NCBI GenBank assembly: GCA_900545405.1
Contig: UQYT01000014.1
Location: 1-57,171 of the forward strand
Source: an uncultured Eubacteriales bacterium
GTDB lineage: Bacteria > Bacillota > Clostridia > Oscillospirales > Oscillospiraceae
DNA: 57,171 bases
Direction of reading: 5' to 3'
Shown: piece by piece, positions 1 to 7,485 of the stretch
Position numbering within the stretch: the stretch's first letter is position 1
Layout of the letters: each line of letters starts with the position of its first letter
Notes under the pieces: generated by a model
Database searches by the model: none
What the model was told of the DNA's origin: nothing
The model's input: the letters and a program-made list of their open reading frames with translations, nothing else
Made by a program: the position numbers and the translations under genes

Positions 1-138
1 GGCATCAGCTTCATCCACGACCGCATGCCGGTCATCGTGCCGAAGGAAAAGGAGCCCGACTGGCTCTCCCAGCAGCTGACGCTCGACGAGCTGCTGGAAG
101 ATGCGGAAACGGACATGGAGTTCCAAGAGGCAAAGTAA
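1..138 (+). CDS. SRAP-family (YedK/HMCES-like) protein, C-terminal end only
   Basis: The gene enters from the left edge; only the last 45 codons and a TAA stop are present. The fragment contains IHDRMPVIV, matching the conserved C-terminal His-Asp-Arg-Met-Pro motif of SOS-response-associated peptidase (SRAP) proteins. In that family this His is an active-site residue, and an N-terminal Cys (outside the window) crosslinks to abasic sites in single-stranded DNA. The tail is acidic and ends EFQEAK. A strong terminator follows 8 bases after the stop, so this is the last gene of its unit. The family call rests on one short motif plus its position near the C terminus. Confidence 0.7.
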   Translation, partial: GISFIHDRMPVIVPKEKEPDWLSQQLTLDELLEDAETDMEFQEAK

Positions 139-145
139 ATAAAGC

Positions 146-175
146 GGAGCGCGGGGGAGTCCCCGCGCTCCTTTT
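146..175 (+). terminator. Rho-independent terminator after the SRAP gene
   Basis: An 11-bp perfect stem (GGAGCGCGGGG / CCCCGCGCTCC) with a GAGT loop is followed by TTTT. The same 11-bp stem recurs in the terminator at 18796-18825 with a different loop. Confidence 0.9.
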
Positions 176-235
176 GCTTGTGGGGCGGCTGATCCAAACC
201 CCGGATGCTTCGCAGCGGCGCGCCCATACAGGCGC

Positions 236-466
236 TTATCTCTCGCCGCGGGTGCGGCGGTTTTGCCGGTGGATCAGCAGCTCACGCTGCTCATCGCGGA
301 GGGCAAATACAGCAGCTTTTCGAGCTGCCCGGGAGACAGATCCACGGACTCCGCGTGCATCAGGATGTCCTGCCTGTTCGGCCGCCTCACGGTAAAATTC
401 AGCTTTGGATGGCGTTAACAGCGGCAAACACAACCTTCTCAAACAGCCCTCAGTGCATTTGGACAT
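236..466 (-). pseudogene. Possible decayed coding remnant in a gene-poor stretch (176-505)
   Basis: Bases 176-505 contain no convincing intact gene. On the minus strand an open frame reads ...PSKAEFYREAAEQ and then becomes low-complexity basic sequence. The neighbouring frame over about 290-390 gives a more protein-like stretch (RQDILMHAESVDLSPGQLEK, then LLYLPSAMSSV) that soon meets a stop. A frame break around 370-395 would join the two parts into one plausible protein. No family was recognised. It lies near the other decayed mobile-element genes at 1107-1762, which favours the remnant reading, but this is weak evidence. Confidence 0.25.
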
Positions 467-505
467 ATGCCGATCACTAAAAAAACCAGCACAGCAAACG
501 AGATG

Positions 506-949
506 TCAGCGTTCCCGTTTCAAGTAGACCATATCAACAAGCTGCTTCCCATCTTCAAATATCAGATGGTCATAGTTGTCCGTGAAAAAATTCTTTATGC
601 GATGTGATTCCGTAAAGCCGCATTTGTGGTAGAAGCAAAGTGTTGAGGGAACGTCACCAGTTCCGACAAGTAACGTATCACAGTCAGCATAATGGGAAAA
701 CAGATGATCAATCAGCCTTTTGCCATAGCCCTTTCGCTGACTTTCAGGCATAACCGCAATATTCTTAAGCTCATAAATGCCGCCAGTCTCATTCGTAACT
801 ACACATTCGGCCTTTACCCCATTGTCGTTAAGAACAAACATTTCACCGCGCTCAAGGTACTTGTCAATCATGCTTTCCTGTTCGTCGGCCATCAATAATA
901 GGTCGATATACTTTCTTTTATCGCCATCATCAAGTTTTATGATCTCCAT
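506..949 (-). CDS. GNAT-family N-acetyltransferase
   Basis: The 147-residue protein has the length and layout of a single-domain GNAT acyltransferase, which transfers an acetyl group from acetyl-CoA to an amine. The acetyl-CoA-binding motif A is visible as NIAVMPESQRKGYGKRLID (about residues 62-80), including the Q-R-K-G-Y-G pyrophosphate loop. The C-terminal beta-bulge region (TLCFYHKCGF) carries the usual Tyr/Cys near the active site. The ATG is preceded by AAGGA at a 9-base distance. The gene is richer in A+T than the later part of the window and stands alone among remnants, consistent with recent acquisition. The substrate cannot be predicted. Confidence 0.85.
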   Translation of the reverse strand: MEIIKLDDGDKRKYIDLLLMADEQESMIDKYLERGEMFVLNDNGVKAECVVTNETGGIYELKNIAVMPESQRKGYGKRLIDHLFSHYADCDTLLVGTGDVPSTLCFYHKCGFTESHRIKNFFTDNYDHLIFEDGKQLVDMVYLKRER

Positions 950-1106
950 CAGCTTTTTCCTTATCCCTCTATTCCTGCTTGATATGCTTCAGATTCGCAT
1001 GCTGAAAGCGACAACTTTCAACGGAGGAAAATCCTCGTTCCAAGTTAAAAATATACGCAAACACATAATTCACCTTCACGCAAATCCCAATTTATTATAC
1101 TATAAT

Positions 1107-1463
1107 TCACCCTTCTTGAAATAGAGAAATCGTAAATTCGTTATTCGTCAACATCCGGGTACAATTCCAGCCCGGTAAACCCGGCGCGCTCATAGCCCGG
1201 AGCTTACACAGGGCGCAGTCCGTCAACTCCCGCGGCTGTGCGCCGCGCCGGACATAGCGGCACATGGTGTCGTTCCGCACCTCGTAGCTCGCGCAGGCCG
1301 TACCCCCCGGCCACTGGGCGTGGATCATGAGCTGGTCGGCGAACGGTTACTTGTACAGCCGCGATGCGGTGTCCAAAAACGCCGTCCAAGCGCCGACACT
1401 GCCCGACAGCCCAAGCGCAGTCTCGCGGTCCAAGTCCAGGTAAGTATCCACCTTAGCAGGCAT
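1107..1463 (-). pseudogene. Remnant of a large conjugative-element protein (helicase/methylase-type N terminus) with an in-frame stop
   Basis: From the ATG at 1463, which has a good site (GAAAGGAGG, about 7 bases upstream), one minus-strand frame reads a plausible N terminus: MPAKVDTYLDLDRETALGLS, then WTAFLDTASRLYK. It then hits TAA at 1347-1349 and continues in the same frame as PFADQLMIHAQ, TACASYEV and MCRYVRRGA. This matches my recollection of the N terminus of very large proteins in Firmicutes integrative elements, where the pattern is LY-K-Y-P-F-x-D-Q-L-x-I-x-A-Q-x-P-x-A-T-A-C followed by RY-V-x-R-G-x-x-G-I-A. TAA stands where Tyr (TAC/TAT) is expected. After about residue 95 the homology is lost and the frame ends at 1107, whereas the intact proteins exceed 1000 residues. 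It is therefore both interrupted and truncated. Confidence 0.65.
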
Positions 1464-1520
1464 CGCGCCCGCCTCCTTTCTATGTTGATGTGGTTTATCC
1501 TAGTTAAAGTGAGCTAAGTT

Positions 1521-1762
1521 TTACTTTTCCTTCTTCCCGAAACCCAGCCAGTAGATCGCCCTCTCGCCGTCGTCCCTGAGGATGAGGTCGGCGGGGCAGC
1601 AGGTGTCGTGCTTGCCCGTCACCACGTTGCAGCCGCAGCGCGGGCGTTGCGCTCGGATTCGTCTTTTCCTTCTGGAAAGAGGCCGGCTTTCGCTGGCCTC
1701 TCGGCGTTGTGCCTGAGCCGGATGCACTCCTGACAGGCTTCAAACTCGGGCAGGGCTGTCAT
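1521..1762 (-). pseudogene. Frameshifted small Cys-rich mobile-element ORF
   Basis: An ATG at 1762 opens a frame beginning MTALPEFEACQECIRLRHNA that runs through PEGKDESERNAR and stops shortly after. Another frame then continues sensibly from the same place as RCGCNVVTGKHDTCCPADLI and ILRDDGERAIYWLGFGKKEK, ending at 1521. A small indel near 1637-1645 would fuse the halves into one protein of about 80 residues. It would have a CxxC (EACQEC), a CGC and a CC pair, suggesting a zinc-binding fold. It sits directly upstream, in the same direction, of the decayed conjugative-element gene. The family was not recognised. The start is uncertain because no clear ribosome site precedes it. Confidence 0.45.
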
Positions 1763-1780
1763 GAGTCAATATTACTCTGC

Positions 1781-3133
1781 CTATGCCTGAGATGACAGCC
1801 GTTTCCAAAATGGCACGAATAAGATAACCGCCACGAACATTGCGCACAAATCAGCGATTGGCGTTGCCCACGCGATGCCATTCACCCCCACTAAGCTGTT
1901 CAGCAGGAACATAAACGGAATATCAAACCCGCCTTTACGCATTAGCGATAGAATCGTGGGCTGGACTTTTTTCCCGACCGATTGAAATGTGGTGATCGCA
2001 AGCATTGTCACTGAAATGCACGGGCCGGTGATACAAATGATACGCTGGAACATCTGACCATAACGTACAGTTTCCGTGTCGTCAATAAAGGCCCGCACGA
2101 TCGGCCCCGCACAGGTAAACAGGAACACCGTTCCAATTAAGGCCACCGCGAAACTGAACAGAAAGTCTACTTTGAGCGCCGCTTTCATGCGCTTGTAATC
2201 ATGTGCAGAATAGTTGTAGCCGATCAGCGGCAGTACTCCCTGGGACATTCCGGTGGCAATGGCATATGACAGCATGTCAACTTTCTTCGCGACTCCAATG
2301 CCGGCCACCGCGGCATTAGAGTAGCCAGACATCAGCTTGTTGATGGTGACGTTGGACAACACCCCCATCAAATTCATCAGGCAGCTGGGGAACCCGACTA
2401 ACAACACCTCTCTGGGGATCCGTTCCCTCCATGTGTAGCGTTTAGGATTAAACGAAATATCTGTTGTATTTCGTTTCCGGACGAGAAGAAGAATAAAATA
2501 GAGTGCAGCAGCCACATTGGAAATCATCGTAGCGATGGCGGCGCCGGCGACCTCTAATCCCAGTGGAAAAATGAAAATTGGATCCAAAATGATGTTCAGC
2601 ACGCCGCCTAATGCCACGCCAAAACTGGCCTGCGCCGAATGTCCCTCCGCCCGGACTAAATGGGCCAGTTCCTGATTCAATACGGTGGGCATCGCTCCAA
2701 TCGTAATCGTCCAGAAAATATACTGGCAGCAGAAGTCGTAGGTCTCCTCATTTGCTCCAACGATGGGAAGGATCATTGACCGAACCTTAAAAAGAGCAAT
2801 TCCATAAATCAGCGATACTGCAATGGCAGTCCAAATGCTGAAAGATGCCGCTTGTTTCGCCTTTTGATGGTTGTTCATACCTAAACTACGGGACATGAGG
2901 CTGGAGCCCCCAATGCCGAACAGGTTTGCAAGCCCCGTGAGAAATACGAACATAGGCATACACAGCGAAACGGTTGCCACCTGATTTGGGTCACCAACCT
3001 GCCCAATAAAAAAAGTATCAGCCAGGTTGTAAATAACGGTGATCAACTGGCTGATCACCGTTGGGATAACCAATGAAAGCACCGCACGGCCTACGGGCGC
3101 ATCTTCAAACAAAACTTCCTCTTTCGTTTTCAA
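1781..3133 (-). CDS. MATE-family multidrug efflux transporter
   Basis: The 450-residue polytopic membrane protein has the length and pattern of MATE (NorM/DinF-type) transporters: about 12 hydrophobic segments in two repeated halves. It carries the N-terminal signature VIPTVISQLITVIYNLADTF and the loop VGDPNQVA. MATE proteins export cationic drugs or metabolites using Na+ or H+ gradients. The start is TTG, preceded by GGGAGG 9 bases upstream and overlapping the TGA of the TetR gene (TTGA), so the two are translationally coupled. Co-transcription with a TetR repressor under a palindromic operator implies ligand-induced efflux. The substrate is unknown. Confidence 0.92.
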   Translation of the reverse strand: MKTKEEVLFEDAPVGRAVLSLVIPTVISQLITVIYNLADTFFIGQVGDPNQVATVSLCMPMFVFLTGLANLFGIGGSSLMSRSLGMNNHQKAKQAASFSIWTAIAVSLIYGIALFKVRSMILPIVGANEETYDFCCQYIFWTITIGAMPTVLNQELAHLVRAEGHSAQASFGVALGGVLNIILDPIFIFPLGLEVAGAAIATMISNVAAALYFILLLVRKRNTTDISFNPKRYTWRERIPREVLLVGFPSCLMNLMGVLSNVTINKLMSGYSNAAVAGIGVAKKVDMLSYAIATGMSQGVLPLIGYNYSAHDYKRMKAALKVDFLFSFAVALIGTVFLFTCAGPIVRAFIDDTETVRYGQMFQRIICITGPCISVTMLAITTFQSVGKKVQPTILSLMRKGGFDIPFMFLLNSLVGVNGIAWATPIADLCAMFVAVILFVPFWKRLSSQA

Positions 3134-3708
3134 TGCTTATCGCCTCCCGCTTTGCGCAGTCCGTCTGCCACACATTGGATCGCGATACGGAAGCTTTCGT
3201 CTTGGTCAACTGGGAGCTGAGAAAAACCACCTGATTGCTCATGGAAAGCAAATCCGCCCATTACAGCTCGCAGCACCCGCTGCCAGTGGTACTGTTGTTC
3301 TTCTGTCAACCCATATCCGGACAAAACTTCGAATATTGGCGAAATGATCTTGCCGGCTTCCTGTTCCAGCGTGGGGTCGTCCAATTTGGGGAAGGCCATG
3401 ATGACCCGGTAAAGCTCATAGTGCTCCCTGACAAAGGTACGGTACGCCTCAGCCAGGGCGAAAAGCGCATCATCACACTTTTTGCCCGCTATTGCCAGAG
3501 TTTCCTGAACTACAATGCGGCGGACGGCATCTTCACCGACACACTCCAACAGCTGATTCAAACTATCGATATGATTATAAAGAGACGCCGTTTTAAGATC
3601 CAGGCGCTGCGCCAGTTTCGCCATGGAAAACTGGTCAATTCCCTTTTCTTCAATCAACCGGATCGCCGCTTGAACCACACTTTCCTTTGATAATCCCTGC
3701 TTCGGCAC
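3130..3708 (-). CDS. TetR/AcrR-family transcriptional repressor
   Basis: The 192-residue protein is expected to repress itself and the coupled MATE gene. The N-terminal helix-turn-helix is clear: VVQAAIRLIEEKGIDQFSMA followed by LAQRLDLKTASLYNHIDS, where the LYNH(I) element is typical of the TetR recognition helix. The rest is a helical ligand-binding/dimerisation domain. I chose the GTG at 3708 because GGAGG lies 8 bases upstream and the product then starts just before the helix-turn-helix. A longer frame to 3816 would run through the promoter and operators. The stop overlaps the MATE start by the sequence TTGA. Confidence 0.9.
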   Translation of the reverse strand: MPKQGLSKESVVQAAIRLIEEKGIDQFSMAKLAQRLDLKTASLYNHIDSLNQLLECVGEDAVRRIVVQETLAIAGKKCDDALFALAEAYRTFVREHYELYRVIMAFPKLDDPTLEQEAGKIISPIFEVLSGYGLTEEQQYHWQRVLRAVMGGFAFHEQSGGFSQLPVDQDESFRIAIQCVADGLRKAGGDKH

Positions 3709-3721
3709 ACGATCGCCCTCC

Positions 3722-3770
3722 TTACTAACGCCATTAGTTACAATATAAACTAATGGCATTAGTTTGTCAA
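3722..3770 (-). promoter_or_regulatory. TetR-MATE promoter with two palindromic operators
   Basis: On the minus strand, TTGACA (3770-3765), a 17-base spacer and TATATT (3747-3742) form a near-consensus promoter. The spacer is filled by the perfect palindrome AAACTAATGGCATTAGTTT (3747-3765; two 9-bp arms around one central base). A second, slightly imperfect copy, TTACTAACGCCATTAGTTA (3722-3740), covers the transcription start region. Centres are 25 bp apart. Two dimer sites that occlude the -35/-10 spacer and the start site are what a self-repressing TetR system predicts. Confidence 0.85.
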
Positions 3771-3984
3771 TTGAGAGCAAACAGAAACTGATCATTTCAA
3801 AGACCCGGGGCCTCATTTCAATGTAATGTATTATGGCGGCGGCATCGCCGTTATTGCGGGCACGGCGTCAATACCGGCCGGCTCGCAGGCTCGCTTGCGC
3901 CGGTGACAGGAAATGATCCACGCTTCCGGACGGAGGGCTGCCGGCGACGGATGCGGCTGAGCAGTTTGGCGACGTGTGCCGTCA

Positions 3985-4800
3985 TCAGACGTCAAGAAAA
4001 TCGCTGCGATACTTGACACCGAAATAGTCGGCCAGCTCCTTCATCTGGTCGTCCCGGATGGTGTTGATCCGGGGCAGGTGGGCGGTGAGCATGTAGATCT
4101 GCGCTGCCTTTTCCACGGTTTCAATCAATCCAAACGCCTCATCCAACGTCTTTCCGGCACCGTAGATCCCGTGCATCCCCCAGACCACCAGGCGGAACTC
4201 CTTCATTTTTTCCGCGGTGGCCTCGCCGATGGAGTTGGTGCCGCAGAGCATCCAGGGCAGCACCCCGACGCCGTCCGGGAACACCACGATGCACTCGGTG
4301 CACATCTCCCAAAGCGTATGCGTGAGCTTCTTTTCGTCCAGCTCGTGGACAAAATTCATGGCCAGGGTGTTGGTGGGGTGGCAGTGCATCACTACCCGGT
4401 TTTCCGGGTCTGCCGACAGCCTGGCCATGTGGCTCATCATGTGGGCAGGGAACTCGCTGGTGAATCTTCCTCCGTCCCGAAAGCCCCACAGCAGCTCGGC
4501 GGTCGTGCCGTCAGATGCAATGCGGACAACACCCAGGTTGTCCTCCGGATCCTTTTCCACGTTCTTAAAATACTTGCCGGTCCCGGTGACGATGAAGATC
4601 CTCCCGATCAGGGGCTTTGCATCAAAGCCGGTGGGGATAGTGCGGATGACCTTGCTGATGTCCAGATATTCGGCGACCTCATCCTCGTCCAGCAGATAAC
4701 TGATATTGCCGCCGTTGCGCTCGTCCCAGCCGAGCTGGTACATATTGGCGGTGGTCTCCTTCATTTTCTCCACAAAGGGAGCTGTAAAAATATCTTTCAT
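3985..4800 (-). CDS. rhaD: L-rhamnulose-1-phosphate aldolase
   Basis: This class II (zinc) aldolase cleaves L-rhamnulose-1-phosphate to dihydroxyacetone phosphate and L-lactaldehyde, the last step of cytoplasmic rhamnose breakdown. At 271 residues it matches the family. Zinc ligands are visible as HCH (about residues 139 and 141) and the later His in WGMHGIYGAG. The catalytic Glu is in TSEFPAH. The substrate loop NGGNIS is at about residue 29. The ATG at 4800 (MKDIFTAPF) has GAGGT about 6 bases upstream; the frame is open further but without a site. It is the last gene of the rhamnoside operon, separated from rhaA by about 150 bases that contain a hairpin. Confidence 0.93.
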   Translation of the reverse strand: MKDIFTAPFVEKMKETTANMYQLGWDERNGGNISYLLDEDEVAEYLDISKVIRTIPTGFDAKPLIGRIFIVTGTGKYFKNVEKDPEDNLGVVRIASDGTTAELLWGFRDGGRFTSEFPAHMMSHMARLSADPENRVVMHCHPTNTLAMNFVHELDEKKLTHTLWEMCTECIVVFPDGVGVLPWMLCGTNSIGEATAEKMKEFRLVVWGMHGIYGAGKTLDEAFGLIETVEKAAQIYMLTAHLPRINTIRDDQMKELADYFGVKYRSDFLDV

Positions 4801-4815
4801 GTAAATACCTCGCAG

Positions 4816-4846
4816 ATGGGGGCGGCAGACACCGCCCCCCATTTTT
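4816..4846. promoter_or_regulatory. Intercistronic hairpin between rhaA and rhaD
   Basis: ATGGGGGCGG (4816-4825) pairs with CCGCCCCCCAT (4832-4842) with one bulged C. In the operon direction it ends just before the rhaD ribosome site and is not followed by a T-run, so it is more likely an mRNA processing or stability element than a terminator. T-runs follow only on the plus strand, where no gene ends. Confidence 0.5.
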
Positions 4847-4951
4847 CCATATCAGTTTGCAGCTCTGTCTGCAAAGAGGCTTTTCCGGCGCTGTCGTGAG
4901 CATAAAACGCCCGAAGCGATGAGGAGCTGCCTCTGAATTGAAAGGCTACGG

Positions 4952-6202
4952 CTAAATGCGCTTGCTCAGCACTTCGGCTTCATACCTTTCGACTTCCGGG
5001 AACCATTCACCCTCGACCGGCGCTCCGCATCGGCGGCAGTATTCGTCCCAGACCTCGCCGAAGGGCATAGTCTTTATTTCCTCCCTGCGCACCATCAGCT
5101 CAGTGAAGCGGCCGCCGTCCTGCAGGGACTTCATATCCGGGGTCACGAGGGCAAAGAGCAGGGCTTTCTGAAAATTCCGGAAGCCGACCGTCCAGGCGGC
5201 GATGCGGTTTATGGAGGCGTCGAAGTAGTCCAGGGCGAGCTTCACCCGGCCCTCGAGCCCGCCGCAGCGGACGATCTCCGCGGCGATCTCCCTGGTCTCA
5301 TCGTCAAACAGCACCACGTGATCTGAGTCCCAGCGGATGGGGCGGGTGACGTGCAGAGCGATTTCCGGGAAGAAGGTCAGCAGGGCGGGGATCTTGTCAC
5401 TGACCACCTCCGTCGGATGATAGTGGCCGTTATCCATGAGGGGGATGCACTTTTCCCGGTTCATGGCGGCGTAGCTCAGGCTGAACTCTGAGCTGCCCAC
5501 CGTGTAGGCCTCCACGCCGATGCCGAACACCTTGCTCTCTACGCAGGGCTTCACAAGGTCGAAATCGTAGGGCTCGGAGAGTATCTCGTCGATGGCCTCC
5601 TTATAGCGCATCCTCGGGCCGATGCGGTCGGCAGGGATGTCCTTGAAGCCGTCGCCTGTCCATATGTTCATGATACAGGGCTGCCCCAGCTCCTGCGCCA
5701 GATACTGAGAGATACGGATACAGGCCTTTCCGTGATCTATCCAGAACCGGCGGGTCTCCTCGCTGGTGCTCGACAGGGTCTGCGGGTCGCATTTGGGATG
5801 GGAGAAGAAGGTGGGGTTGAAGTCGCAGCCAAGCCCGCGCTCTTTGCAGAAGTCCACCCATTTTTGAAAATGCTTCGGCTCCAGCTTGTCTCGATCCGCC
5901 CACCGGCCGTCCTCGAAGATGGCATAGCTGGCATGGAGATTCAGCTTTTTTGCGCCTGGGCAGAGCTTCAGGACCTCGTCGATATCCGCCATCAGTTCTT
6001 CATGGTTTCTCGCCCGCCCGGGGTAATTTCCGGTGGTCTGGATGCCTCCGGTCAGGGGCTTCGAGGGGTCGGTGTCAAAGCCCCGGACGTCGTCGCCCTG
6101 CCAGCAGTGCAGGGAAATAGGGACTGTTTTCAGCTTCGCGATGGCGGCATCCGTATCAATGCCCAGACCCGCGTACTTTTCTTTTGCTTCCATATAGCTC
6201 AT
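4952..6202 (-). CDS. rhaA: L-rhamnose isomerase
   Basis: It converts L-rhamnose to L-rhamnulose in the cytoplasm, using a Mn2+/Zn2+ centre in a TIM barrel. The 416-residue length matches RhaA. Characteristic blocks are ISLHCWQGDDVRGFD near the N terminus, LNLHASYAIF, GLGCDFNPTFFSHPK, CIMNIWTGDGFKDIP, PLMDNGHYHPTE (metal-binding Asp/His region) and TRPIRWDSDHVV (further metal ligands). The ATG overlaps the rhaB stop as ATGA, so translation is coupled. No L-rhamnose mutarotase (rhaM) gene was seen next to it. Confidence 0.96.
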   Translation of the reverse strand: MSYMEAKEKYAGLGIDTDAAIAKLKTVPISLHCWQGDDVRGFDTDPSKPLTGGIQTTGNYPGRARNHEELMADIDEVLKLCPGAKKLNLHASYAIFEDGRWADRDKLEPKHFQKWVDFCKERGLGCDFNPTFFSHPKCDPQTLSSTSEETRRFWIDHGKACIRISQYLAQELGQPCIMNIWTGDGFKDIPADRIGPRMRYKEAIDEILSEPYDFDLVKPCVESKVFGIGVEAYTVGSSEFSLSYAAMNREKCIPLMDNGHYHPTEVVSDKIPALLTFFPEIALHVTRPIRWDSDHVVLFDDETREIAAEIVRCGGLEGRVKLALDYFDASINRIAAWTVGFRNFQKALLFALVTPDMKSLQDGGRFTELMVRREEIKTMPFGEVWDEYCRRCGAPVEGEWFPEVERYEAEVLSKRI

Positions 6203-7485
6203 AAGCGTGCCTCCAATTGTATTTTCAGATTGCCCAGAGCGGTGGCCTCCACAGGCAGGGCGATTACCTGCTTCCCGGTGGCTTCCCCGGTGAGCCGGTT
6301 CAAAAATGCGTTCTTGGCACCGCCGCCCACGATATAGAGCTTTTTGCAGGAACGCCCGGTGTTGCTTTCCAGCTCCGCAATGGCCTTGGCGTAACTCAGG
6401 GCCAGAGAGCGGTAGGCACAGCGGAAATAATCCGCCTCTGCCATCGGCACGCCCAGTACGCTGTCAAAGGCTGCCTTCATGCTCCGCGGCGCGAGGAACG
6501 CCTGGGAATCGGCATCCACGGTTCGGTCAAAGGCGCTTTTTTCCGCTTCCTGTACGATGCGGGAAAAGCTCTTGCCGGGACACAGCTCACGGCGCAGCTC
6601 GTTTATGAGCCACATCCCCATGATGTTCTTCTGATAGCGGTTATAGCCCACGCCGCCCTCGTTGGAGCAGTTGGCTTTCATGCTGCCTGCATCCGTAATG
6701 GGCCTGGGGGTCTTGACGCCGAGCAGCGACCACGTGCCGGAGGAGAGGTAAAGCGCCTCGCCGTCCATGGGTATACCCTCCACCGCAGAGCCGGTGTCGT
6801 GGGTGGCGCAGAGCACAACCTTGATGCCTTCGTATTCACCGATAACGGTCCCCGGCTGCTGCAATTTGGGGAACAAATGCGCCGGCAGCCCCAGCCGGGA
6901 GATGATATCCCGGTCAAATTCCAGCGTATCGGCACACACCAGTCCCGTGGTGGTGGCGTTGGTAAACTCCCGGGCCTTGCTTCCGCAGAGCTTGTACATC
7001 AGATACTCGGGCATCATGAGCATGTCCGTGACGCCGTCCAGCCGGCCCGACAGCTTGTCCGCGTAGAGTTGATAGATGGAGTTGAAGGGCTGAAACTGGC
7101 AGCCTGTATGACGGTACAGCTCTGAAAAGGGCACTAGCTCATGAACCCTGGGTATGACTGCATCCGTGCGGCTGTCCCGGTAGGCGTAGACGGGCAGGAC
7201 CTCCTCATTCTCTCTCAGCAGAACGTAATCCACGCCCCAGGTGTCGACGGACAGGGATGAAATGGCGAAATGCCTTTGTGCTTCGGAGATCCCTGCCCTG
7301 ACATGGGAAAGCAGCGCCCTTATATCCCATGTCAAATGTCCGTCCTGTTCGGTGACGCCGTTGGGAAAGCGGTAAACCTCTTTTGTGCGTATCTCACCGT
7401 CCTCCTGCCAGCCCACGATATGCCGCCCGGAGGAGGCGCCGATGTCGATGGCAAGAGCGTATTTATTCTTGTTGATATTATTCAT
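6199..7485 (-). CDS. rhaB: Rhamnulokinase (FGGY family)
   Basis: This ATP-dependent sugar kinase phosphorylates L-rhamnulose at O-1. The N-terminal FGGY phosphate-binding loop reads YALAIDIGASSGRHIVG (residues about 9-25), and SVDTWGVDYVLL is the typical RhaB active-site strand. The C-terminal ATP-binding motif is LYIVGGGAKNAFLNRLT. The length (428 residues) is slightly short of E. coli RhaB (489) but common in Firmicutes. The gene overlaps its neighbours by ATGA at both ends (GH3 upstream, rhaA downstream). Confidence 0.94.
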   Translation of the reverse strand: MNNINKNKYALAIDIGASSGRHIVGWQEDGEIRTKEVYRFPNGVTEQDGHLTWDIRALLSHVRAGISEAQRHFAISSLSVDTWGVDYVLLRENEEVLPVYAYRDSRTDAVIPRVHELVPFSELYRHTGCQFQPFNSIYQLYADKLSGRLDGVTDMLMMPEYLMYKLCGSKAREFTNATTTGLVCADTLEFDRDIISRLGLPAHLFPKLQQPGTVIGEYEGIKVVLCATHDTGSAVEGIPMDGEALYLSSGTWSLLGVKTPRPITDAGSMKANCSNEGGVGYNRYQKNIMGMWLINELRRELCPGKSFSRIVQEAEKSAFDRTVDADSQAFLAPRSMKAAFDSVLGVPMAEADYFRCAYRSLALSYAKAIAELESNTGRSCKKLYIVGGGAKNAFLNRLTGEATGKQVIALPVEATALGNLKIQLEARL

